Of a stretch of 53,645 bases of DNA, positions 44,221 to 50,779 are shown one piece after another. The first letter of the stretch is position 1. Every line of letters begins with the position of its first letter. The position numbers and the translations under genes were made by a program. Under the pieces are notes generated by a model. That model saw only the letters and a list, made by a program, of their open reading frames with translations. It had not been told where the DNA came from and searched no databases. Origin of the DNA: Bacteroidaceae bacterium (GTDB lineage: Bacteria > Bacteroidota > Bacteroidia > Bacteroidales > Bacteroidaceae); NCBI GenBank assembly GCA_017622495.1, contig JAGAQY010000017.1:1-53645 (forward strand). The letters are read 5' to 3'.

Positions 44221-44862
44221 CTAAAACCTCCCCGGCACCGGGGCATAGAAGCGGCTGTTCTTGCGGCCGAGGGCGCGTAGGTAGCCTTCGTCGACCAGCT
44301 CGTTGAGGTACTTGAGGGCAAGGTGCTTGGAGCATTCGCACAGTTGCTCCATCTGTGAGCGGTAGATGTAGGGGTGGTCGGCAAAGAAGGTAGCCAGGCG
44401 ATGCTCCACGATGGTGCGGGTGAGCAGGGTGCGCACGGCATGGCCTCCGCTCACAATCTCGGCGCCGCGCAGCTCCTCCTTCAGCTCCTTGCAGGGGCGG
44501 AAGCTGATGCCCTTGACGATGACGTCGCGCTGGGTGACGCGGTCGTTGAAGTACTTGGGCTCCTTGAGGCCCAGTTTGAGGCCGAACGAACCAATCTCGT
44601 CAATCTGCACGGTGCGTCCATCGAGGAGTGCGCGGCTCAGCTCGTGCCCCAGGGCTGTAAGCACGGCCACCACGTCCACCTTGTTGACGCTGGTGGCGAA
44701 GCCTATGCGCTCGGCCATCTCCTTGGTGGTCACTGGGGTGGAGGCTACTACGCTCACACCCATCAGGGGATTCTTCTCGGTGGCTTCGCCCTGGAGGTCG
44801 TACCTCGGGTTCAGCTGGTAGGCAATCGTGCCACTCTTCTTTGTCGCTTTGGTCTTTCTCAT
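44221..44862 (-). CDS. HU-like DNA-binding protein with winged-helix tail (213 aa)
   Basis: Residues about 20-130 match the Bacteroidetes HU-like (histone-like) family: YDLQGEATEKNPLMGVSVVAS, FATSVNKVDVVAVLTALGHELSRALLDGRTVQIDEIGSFGLKLG and FRPCKELKEEL. Residues about 140-205 form a separate helix-turn-helix (HPYIYRSQMEQLCECSKHLALKYLNELVDEGYLRALG), like a winged helix. Such proteins are commonly found beside VapE-like genes in Bacteroidales. VapE lies divergently about 430 bp away. The role is probably nucleoid or local regulatory binding. Confidence 0.82.
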   Translation of the reverse strand: MRKTKATKKSGTIAYQLNPRYDLQGEATEKNPLMGVSVVASTPVTTKEMAERIGFATSVNKVDVVAVLTALGHELSRALLDGRTVQIDEIGSFGLKLGLKEPKYFNDRVTQRDVIVKGISFRPCKELKEELRGAEIVSGGHAVRTLLTRTIVEHRLATFFADHPYIYRSQMEQLCECSKHLALKYLNELVDEGYLRALGRKNSRFYAPVPGRF

Positions 44863-44879
44863 AAGTTCTCTTTTTTTAT

Positions 44880-44981
44880 AACCACGGATTACTCGGATTA
44901 CTCAAATTTACGGCAGTTCCTTGCATTCCGCCGAAGTTATAGTGTTTTTATCTGTGCAATCTGTGTAATCTGTGGTTTTTA
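44880..44981. repeat. Inverted CACGGATTAC/GTAATCTGTGG repeat
   Basis: CCACGGATTACTCGGATTAC at the left is the imperfect inverse of AATCTGTGTAATCTGTGG at the right end. Related words occur at 3672-3710 (CACACGGATGACACTGATT). It lies in the 428-bp divergent gap between the HU-like and VapE-like genes. A minus-strand -7-like TAAATTTG lies inside at 44910-44903. Confidence 0.5.
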
Positions 44982-45163
44982 TTCGTGTTTCGAGCTGTTC
45001 GTTGGCGACCATACACGCGTAATGACGCGAGCGTATGCGTGTACTGACACGTACAAACGCGCGTATGTACGCCAACAGACGCACTCGAATGCGGTTACAA
45101 ATTTAAGAAAAGACAAGCAATCTTGCAAGTCTTTTCCTCTGATTTTATGCGGAGTAGTGGGTG

Positions 45164-45194
45164 TTGACATCGGGATTCTGATGTGGTATCTTTG
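45164..45194 (+). promoter_or_regulatory. Promoter of the VapE-like gene
   Basis: TTG at 45164-45166 (in GTTGACAT), a 20-bp spacer and TATCTTTG at 45187-45194. The leader would be about 90 bases. Confidence 0.65.
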
Positions 45195-45290
45195 CAAAGA
45201 AAACGAAGACGAAGCTTCGCTTAATTATGAGTTATGAATTATGAGTTATGAGTTGACGATGACGAAAACGTACACCATTATATATATACT

Positions 45291-46610
45291 ATGAAAAGAT
45301 TTTTTGTTAATGCAATCAACTGGCTGCGAAGCAGAGTAACAGCCATCATGAGGGAAGAGAGAAGAGTGAAAAGGGAAAACCCGAACCCAGAGCCAACACC
45401 AGTTACGTATGACCAAACGCCGTTTGGTCCGCATGCTGCACCGGCAGGTCACGACTCAACACTGCTCCGCGCCGAGGAGTACATCACCGATCACTACCAC
45501 CTGCGCTACAACCGCCTGAGCCGTGAGCACGAGCTGTGCGAGCGGGAAGGTGGAGCTGCCGCATGGCAAGTGCTCGACGAGGCGCTGTGCTGCACGCTGC
45601 TGATGGAGATGCAGCATGTGGGCATCGGGCTGAGCAAGCCCTATCTGGTACGCACCGTGGTGAGGGGCTACAAGCAGGTGGCGCACTACCACCCCGTATG
45701 CAGTTACCTTGATGCGCTGCCCCAGTGGGATGGGCACGACCATATCGGTGACCTCTTCCGCCGCATCACCCACGATGAGCAGCTGCTGCTATGGCTGCGC
45801 CGCTGGCTGCTGGGCATGGTGGCGCAGGTGCAGGGCCGACTGGGGAGGTATGGCAACAGCGTGTGTCCGCTCATCATCAGCCGCCAGCAGGGATGGGGAA
45901 AGAGCCAGTTTGCCAAGCTCATCGTGCCGCCCGAGCTGCAGATGTTCTTCGCCGACACCTTCAACCTCGCTCAGGAGGAGACCTGCCTGCGCCGCATGGC
46001 CTCCTACTGGCTCATCAATGTGGATGAGCTGGACCGCTTCTCGACCCTGCGCATGGCCACACTGAAGAACCTGGTGCAGCTGGCCACCATCACGCTGAAG
46101 CGCCCCCATCGCGGACAGATGGAGGAGATGGAGCGCATGGCCTCGTTCATCGCCACCAGCAACCGCCGCTACCTACTGCGCGACGAGACGGGTAGCCGCC
46201 GTTTCATCTGCGTGGAGCTGGAGGCGCCCATCGATGTGACCACGCCCGTAGACCATGCCCAGCTTTATGCGCAGGCACTGGCAGCCCTCTCGGCGGGCGA
46301 CCGCAGCTGGTTCGACGATGCCGAGGTGCGCCTCATCGAAGCCCGCAACCAGGGCTTCTCGACGCAGCGGGGCGTATGGGACCTGCTGCTCCACACCTTT
46401 GAGCCGTGCGAGGTGCCCGAGTCGATGGAGGAGCGCCAGGCACAGCTCTGGCCAGCCGCGCATGTCTACGACTGCCTGCGCGAGATGTCGCCTTCGGCCA
46501 TGGAGGGCATCGAGCGCAACACCTTCGGGTGGTATCTCAAGGAGATCGGTGCTCACCAGGTGCGCGTGGACAATCGTCGGCTCTGGGCGGTACGTAAAGT
46601 GGAAAGATGA
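45291..46610 (+). CDS. VapE-family P-loop protein (439 aa)
   Basis: After a basic N terminus the sequence follows the virulence-associated E family. PVCSYLDALPQWDGHDHIGDLF leads in, Walker A is SRQQGWGKSQF (near residue 200), Walker B is WLINVDELDRF, ASFIATSN is sensor-like, and the DETGSRRF motif is typical of primase/helicase-like VapE proteins. The C terminus (NTFGWYLKEIGAHQVRVDNRRLWAV) looks like a small winged domain. VapE proteins occur in phage, plasmid and island replication modules, but here no integrase or capsid gene is visible. Confidence 0.85.
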   Translation: MKRFFVNAINWLRSRVTAIMREERRVKRENPNPEPTPVTYDQTPFGPHAAPAGHDSTLLRAEEYITDHYHLRYNRLSREHELCEREGGAAAWQVLDEALCCTLLMEMQHVGIGLSKPYLVRTVVRGYKQVAHYHPVCSYLDALPQWDGHDHIGDLFRRITHDEQLLLWLRRWLLGMVAQVQGRLGRYGNSVCPLIISRQQGWGKSQFAKLIVPPELQMFFADTFNLAQEETCLRRMASYWLINVDELDRFSTLRMATLKNLVQLATITLKRPHRGQMEEMERMASFIATSNRRYLLRDETGSRRFICVELEAPIDVTTPVDHAQLYAQALAALSAGDRSWFDDAEVRLIEARNQGFSTQRGVWDLLLHTFEPCEVPESMEERQAQLWPAAHVYDCLREMSPSAMEGIERNTFGWYLKEIGAHQVRVDNRRLWAVRKVER

Positions 46611-46632
46611 GAGATTAAAGATGAAAGATGAA

Positions 46633-46656
46633 CCGAAGGTCGACGCCCGTAGGGGC
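46633..46656 (+). repeat. Dispersed word CCGAAGGTCGACGCCCG
   Basis: The 24-bp stretch matches 14621-14644 with one difference (A to T in the GCCCGWAGGGGC hairpin loop). A related inverse form is inside the cassette at 43066-43152. The rest of the gap 46611-46862 has no gene. Confidence 0.6.
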
Positions 46657-46770
46657 AAAGTGAAAATGCTAAACTCTGGACCATTTGCGCTGCCAATGCC
46701 AGGGGGTAAATACAAATCATTATAGGGTGATATGTATTGGTAATCTGTAGTATATAGCGGCGAAAACGCA

Positions 46771-46806
46771 TTTCTGCCAAGGGGTGGTGCTGCCCCTTGG
46801 CAGAAA
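46771..46806. other. 14-bp perfect stem-loop, right of the VapE-like gene
   Basis: TTTCTGCCAAGGGG (46771-46784) pairs with CCCCTTGGCAGAAA (46793-46806) around an 8-nt loop. It shares its core with the stem-loop at 43903-43944. No T-run follows (AATAATATAGG does), so a simple terminator is unlikely. Confidence 0.65.
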
Positions 46807-46862
46807 TAATATAGGCGCTGAGCAGAAAAAATAAGTGGAAACGAAAAATATTCGTAAAAATA

Positions 46863-46894
46863 TTTGGCGCGTATTGAAAAAAGCTATACCTTTG
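46863..46894 (+). promoter_or_regulatory. Promoter of the tRNA-Val pair
   Basis: TTTG at 46863-46866, a 20-bp spacer and TACCTTTG at 46887-46894, followed by GCATCG, 30 bp before the first tRNA. Confidence 0.8.
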
Positions 46895-46923
46895 CATCGC
46901 TTTTGAAAACGATGAAGGCTTTC

Positions 46924-46998
46924 GGGCGTTTAGCTCAGCTGGTTCAGAGCATCTGCCTTACAAGCAGAGGGTCGGCGGTTCGAATCCGTCAACGCCCA
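46924..46998 (+). tRNA. tRNA-Val (anticodon UAC), copy 1
   Basis: The acceptor arm GGGCGTT pairs with AACGCCC. The D arm is GCTC/GAGC, the anticodon arm TCTGC/GCAGA with loop CTTACAA (anticodon TAC), and the T arm GGCGG/CCGTC with TTCGAAT. The discriminator A is at 46998; CCA is not encoded. Confidence 0.95.
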
Positions 46999-47055
46999 CA
47001 ACAACGAAACAGGCGCTTCATCGGACACACATAAAAGCAGTGTTCTCACACTTTC

Positions 47056-47130
47056 GGGCGTTTAGCTCAGCTGGTTCAGAGCATCTGCCTTACAAGCAGA
47101 GGGTCGGCGGTTCGAATCCGTCAACGCCCA
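47056..47130 (+). tRNA. tRNA-Val (anticodon UAC), copy 2
   Basis: Identical to the first copy over all 75 bases, 57 bp downstream, with similar flanks (CTTTCGGGCG before, CCCACAAC after). Both are probably cut from one transcript ended by the hairpin at 47141. Confidence 0.95.
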
Positions 47131-47140
47131 CAACGACGAG

Positions 47141-47166
47141 GTCTGCCGCAAGGCGGGCTTTTTTGT
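47141..47166 (+). terminator. Terminator of the tRNA unit
   Basis: CTGCC and GGCGG pair around GCAA, followed by GCTTTTTTG. Confidence 0.6.
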
Positions 47167-47187
47167 TTTAAATTCTCTCTCTACGGG

Positions 47188-47229
47188 ATATAACAATAGG
47201 GATGCCAATTGACATCCCTATTGTTATAT
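47188..47229. terminator. 17-bp perfect inverted repeat
   Basis: ATATAACAATAGGGATG (47188-47204) pairs with CATCCCTATTGTTATAT (47213-47229) around CCAATTGA. It lies between the tRNA unit and the ATPase remnant region and could stop transcription from both sides. No other role is visible. Confidence 0.6.
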
Positions 47230-47242
47230 GTATGGCTTAGGC

Positions 47243-47384
47243 TTAGTCTACCTGACCAAGGCTGTTGCCATATTCCATCTCGGCTTGTACTACGAGTTCG
47301 ATATCCTCGGGTAGCTAATCGCCAATCTTGTCTTTCTTGGCCTAAAGGTTTGCCTTCTGTTGACAAAGAAATTCGTCAACAGAG
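47243..47384 (-). pseudogene. Remnant of a small protein gene with two TAG stops
   Basis: One minus-strand frame reads VDEFLCQQKANL, TAG, AKKDKIGD, TAG, then LPEDIELVVQAEMEYGNSLG and QVD before TAA at 47245-47243. The last part looks like a natural protein C terminus, and both TAG codons could come from single changes. The upstream end runs into the ATPase gene end at 47385. The original gene is not identified. Confidence 0.4.
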
Positions 47385-48827
47385 TTACAAGAACAAGTCA
47401 TCCAACGTAACCTGCTTTTGCACAACACCACTATGTTTCCCATAAGCCACTCCATATGTGGTAACCATTGTTAGATGCACAGTCTGTTTGGGTGATAGGG
47501 TGTGTTTGAGGGTTTCAATTCTGTTTCTCAATTTAGCCTCCTCTTCTTTATCAATGACATATTCACTTCCGACAAATTTCATTTCACACAAATTGACGAC
47601 ATTGTCATTTCGGACAATGACAAGATCTATTTGTGCTCCATCGGTCTCATCGGTTCCCTTTACGCCCCATGCCGATATGGTCGAACCAACTCCAGCAATA
47701 CCTAATGCCTGCTTGATTTGCCCTATGTGCTGCCAACACAACTCCTCAAAAGCCACTCCTCGCCACGACTTCATGATGTTTGAAGTCATGTTCTCTGTCA
47801 TAAAATCGGTGTCAGACTTATGAGGCTCCACATACTTCAACCAAAACAAACAGAAATTATCGATCAATTTATAGAGTGTCGTTTTACCGCTTTTGCCGTA
47901 TGGGTTGTACCGTTGAACAAAGTCACTTTCAGCCAAGGCATTGAGTGTGTCCGTCAGTCCGCCACCCAATGGTAGCCCCGTCTCTTTAGCAATCTCTTCA
48001 CGAGTAAATCCTATATGCTTTTTGGATAGGAGACGGATGATTTTCTTACAATCTTCGGGGTTAGAGAAAATGGCATTAAACAAGCGGTTGAATTCATCCT
48101 TGAGGCGTGGATTGCGTCCAAAAAGAATATTATCCATATTGCCTTCGAGGCTTAAACCTTTCTTGAAGTAACTCAAATAATAGGGGATGCCACCAAAGAC
48201 CATATATGACTGTGCGATGTCGTAACGCGACAGTTCGATATTCTCACCTGCAAAATACTCTTCGCTCTCTTTTAATGTGAAGGGCGAAAGTTTAATTTCA
48301 TCTGTCAATCGGCCATACAAACCACCTTTATTACGAGAGAGGTTTCCAAGAATCCACGAAGTGGCACTACCGCATACAACAAGCATCATATTGTCTCTGC
48401 CGCTACACCACCCATTCCAAAAGCTTTCAAATGCTGACAAGAACCCCGAGCGAGGAGTGTCCATCCAGGGGAGTTCGTCTAAAAACACTACTTGTCTGCT
48501 ACCGTCATCTAGCTTTATCAACAATTGCTCCAATTGATAGAAAGCTTCTAACCATGATTTTGGTTTGGCATAGCCTTCCAGACCATGACTTAACAGTGTA
48601 TAATAAAAACTTTCCAACTGTGTTCTCATTAGATTCTTCTCTCCATCTTGGTCTACAGGGGACACTCCTGTATGTTGGAAAGTGATACGACCTTTCAGTG
48701 CTTGCTTGATCAGGAATGTTTTTCCTACACGCCTTCTTCCATATACTGCCACAAATTCAGGGCGTCCGCTATGATACAATCTTTCAAGCTCGTCCAATTC
48801 GTTTTTTCTACCAATAATCTTGTTCAT
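47385..48827 (-). CDS. AAA-type ATPase with DUF234/PD-(D/E)XK-like C terminus (480 aa)
   Basis: The N-terminal P-loop VAVYGRRRVGKTFLI (near residues 26-40) and Walker B VVFLDELPWMD (about 113-123) identify the archaeal-type ATPase_2 family common in Bacteroidales. A winged-helix region follows (IGFTREEIAKETGLPLGGGLTDTLNALAES). The C terminus has QIDLVIVRNDNVVNLCEMKF, which fits the D ... E-x-K pattern of PD-(D/E)XK nuclease folds (DUF234). The function of these proteins is unknown; they are often mobile or variable genes. The DNA is more A+T-rich than the neighbours, which fits transfer. Confidence 0.85.
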   Translation of the reverse strand: MNKIIGRKNELDELERLYHSGRPEFVAVYGRRRVGKTFLIKQALKGRITFQHTGVSPVDQDGEKNLMRTQLESFYYTLLSHGLEGYAKPKSWLEAFYQLEQLLIKLDDGSRQVVFLDELPWMDTPRSGFLSAFESFWNGWCSGRDNMMLVVCGSATSWILGNLSRNKGGLYGRLTDEIKLSPFTLKESEEYFAGENIELSRYDIAQSYMVFGGIPYYLSYFKKGLSLEGNMDNILFGRNPRLKDEFNRLFNAIFSNPEDCKKIIRLLSKKHIGFTREEIAKETGLPLGGGLTDTLNALAESDFVQRYNPYGKSGKTTLYKLIDNFCLFWLKYVEPHKSDTDFMTENMTSNIMKSWRGVAFEELCWQHIGQIKQALGIAGVGSTISAWGVKGTDETDGAQIDLVIVRNDNVVNLCEMKFVGSEYVIDKEEEAKLRNRIETLKHTLSPKQTVHLTMVTTYGVAYGKHSGVVQKQVTLDDLFL

Positions 48828-49254
48828 ATTACGCTATATTTTGCCGCAAATATACAAAACAATCTTAATTTGGCAAAATATAATATGCGCTATTCTGCCG
48901 AAAGCGTAACTTTTTGTGTCTATGCGGCAGGTTTTGACTCTTGTAATAAAAAACATACTCGTAAGATTGCCAACAGATGTCACAAACAAACACGGATGGA
49001 CATCAGCTATAATCAGTGCCGTGCGCCATCACCTGCGCACTCTATGCATGAAGGGTTACATCGAACGCCTCCGCCCCTTCGCCCTCTCGCCTCTCACCTT
49101 CTCGCTCCTCGCCTCATTCCACGGCAATAGAGGTGGACTGCATGGAATATACCTAAATGGGCTGTGGATGTGCATGATAGCCTTGCACGGTGTGTGCGGA
49201 TAGAAATAAACCGATGATTGGTGGCGGGGAGTGTGATTTGTCGGCAAATATAAT
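48828..49254. other. Intergenic region with a possible winged-helix remnant
   Basis: No convincing gene. A plus-strand frame from about 48928 reads RQVLTLVIKNILVRLPTDV, then AIISAVRHHLRTLCMKGYIE, which resembles a degraded winged-helix domain, then becomes compositionally biased (Arg/Pro/Leu) and ends at 49203 without a recognisable tail. It may be a fossil of a small DNA-binding protein. Confidence 0.3.
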
Positions 49255-49262
49255 TATATTTG
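49255..49262 (+). promoter_or_regulatory. -7 box upstream of the GH28-like gene
   Basis: TATATTTG fits TAnnTTTG. No -33 is seen at 19-21 bp. The predicted start near 49269 favours the second ATG (49288) over the first (49267) as the start of the gene. Confidence 0.5.
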
Positions 49263-49287
49263 TAGCATGAAAGAAATGTACAATACC

Positions 49288-50745
49288 ATGAAGTGTGCAG
49301 TGCTGTGGGCACTGGCACTGATGACGCTGCCTGCTGTGGCACAAGTGAAGGTATATACCTACCCGTCGGGTAAGGACAGTATTGAGGTGATGCACGACTA
49401 CCGTGTGAGCATCTGTGCCGTGGCCGATGCCAGCGAGCAGTGGCTGCCCGTGACCACGCTGCGCTGCGATGTGGATATGCACCGTGTGCAGAAGGCCTCG
49501 TGGGCACAGTGGGAGATGGGCGAGCCGGTGAGGGTGAGGGTGACCAACCTGCGCGACGATGCCCTCGCGGTAGGCACCATGCAGGCCGTAGTGCGCCCCT
49601 CGGCATTGGGTATCGCCCCACAGAGGGTCGATGAGCGCACCATAGAGTTCACCCTCGACAGCCCCGAGTATCTGAGCGTGGAGTTTGGGGGCGACCGCAA
49701 GCACAACCTTCACCTCTTCCCCGAACTGCCCGAGACGGAGGTCTACACCGGCACCGAGGAGCACTGCATCAACTGGACGGGCAAGAACAATCACGACGTA
49801 TTCATCCAGGATGCCCGCCTCATCTACTTCGGTCCCGGCATACACAAGCCCAAGGACCTGCCCAGCGGCGAGATCAAGATACCGAGCAATACCACCGTCT
49901 ACCTGGCACCCGGTGCCGTGGTGAGGGCCAAGCTTTGTGTAGACCGCGCCAAGAACGTGCGCATCATAGGGCGCGGCATACTGGCCAACCCCCTGCGCGG
50001 CGTGGAGATTACCTACTCGAAGAACGTGCTCGTGGAGGGCATCACGATGGTCAACCCCCAGCACTACACCGTGTTTGGCGGCGAGAGCAGCGACATCACC
50101 GTGCGCAACATCAAGTCCTTCTCGCGTCATGGGTGGAGCGACGGCATCGACCTCATGTGCTGCCGCGACGTGACCATCGACAACATCTTCCTGCGCAACT
50201 CCGACGACTGCATCGCCCTCTACAACCACCGCTGGTGGTACTGGGGCGGCTCGCGTCACATACGCATCAGCCGTGCCAAGCTATGGGCCGATGTGGCTCA
50301 CCCCTTCAACTTCGGATGCCATGGCGACGACCGTAGCCGCCGGGGCGAGGTGCTGAGCGATGTGGTGGTGACCGACTGTGACGTGCTCAACGAAGATGGC
50401 GACGGCATATTCTCGGTGCGCTGTGGCGACAAGAATCGCTTGCGCGACATCCATTTCGAGAACATCCGCATCGAGGAGATAGAGCGCGGCGCACTCTTTA
50501 GCCTCCGCGTGCTCTTCAGCGAGAAGTACAACCGCGCCCCCGGCAACAGCATCAGCGATGTGAGCTTCAAGGATATCCACTTCACGGGTGACGAGTCGCA
50601 CCTCATCCCCAGCGACATCACCCACTACGATGCCGAGCGCAGGGTAGAGGACATCACCTTCGAGAATGTCACCGTCAACGGGCGCCCCTTCGATCCCGAA
50701 AGGGAAATCATATACAAGACCTCTACCGTAGACACTACGCATTGA
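49288..50745 (+). CDS. GH28-like parallel beta-helix glycosidase (485 aa)
   Basis: The start at 49288 gives the signal peptide MKCAVLWALALMTLPAVAQ; an upstream ATG at 49267 lies at the predicted transcription start. A beta-sandwich-like N-terminal domain (to about 165) is followed by a right-handed beta-helix (VRIIGRGILANPLRGVEI ... DITVRNIKSFSRHGWSDGIDLMCC ... RNSDDCIALYNHRWW). The SDGID and NSDDCIAL motifs hold the acidic residues used by GH28 polygalacturonases, and CHGDDRS and EDGDGIFSVRCGDKN continue the pattern. Substrate is unknown; pectin-like or other plant/host glycans are possible. It is followed 34 bp later by the next secreted protein. Confidence 0.78.
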   Translation: MKCAVLWALALMTLPAVAQVKVYTYPSGKDSIEVMHDYRVSICAVADASEQWLPVTTLRCDVDMHRVQKASWAQWEMGEPVRVRVTNLRDDALAVGTMQAVVRPSALGIAPQRVDERTIEFTLDSPEYLSVEFGGDRKHNLHLFPELPETEVYTGTEEHCINWTGKNNHDVFIQDARLIYFGPGIHKPKDLPSGEIKIPSNTTVYLAPGAVVRAKLCVDRAKNVRIIGRGILANPLRGVEITYSKNVLVEGITMVNPQHYTVFGGESSDITVRNIKSFSRHGWSDGIDLMCCRDVTIDNIFLRNSDDCIALYNHRWWYWGGSRHIRISRAKLWADVAHPFNFGCHGDDRSRRGEVLSDVVVTDCDVLNEDGDGIFSVRCGDKNRLRDIHFENIRIEEIERGALFSLRVLFSEKYNRAPGNSISDVSFKDIHFTGDESHLIPSDITHYDAERRVEDITFENVTVNGRPFDPEREIIYKTSTVDTTH

Positions 50746-50779
50746 TAACATCAACAAATACTATTAATACATCATCGTT

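Noticed and set aside
44103..44306. Protein encoded by the CCATCA repeat
   Set aside because: Monotonous Ile/His/Pro/Ser translation of a simple repeat that overlaps the HU-like gene antisense.
46924..47130. Twin tRNA-Val as attL/attR of an integrated island
   Set aside because: Only 57 bp separates the copies and no integrase or excisionase gene is visible.
43700..47330. TAG recoded as an amino acid
   Set aside because: Three in-frame TAG codons were seen in decayed genes, but clpX and other intact genes end with TAG, so TAG is a normal stop.
48916..49203. A 95-codon frame as a real DNA-binding protein
   Set aside because: Only a short helix-turn-helix-like stretch is protein-like; the second half is compositionally biased and there is no promoter. 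Kept as a possible fossil only.
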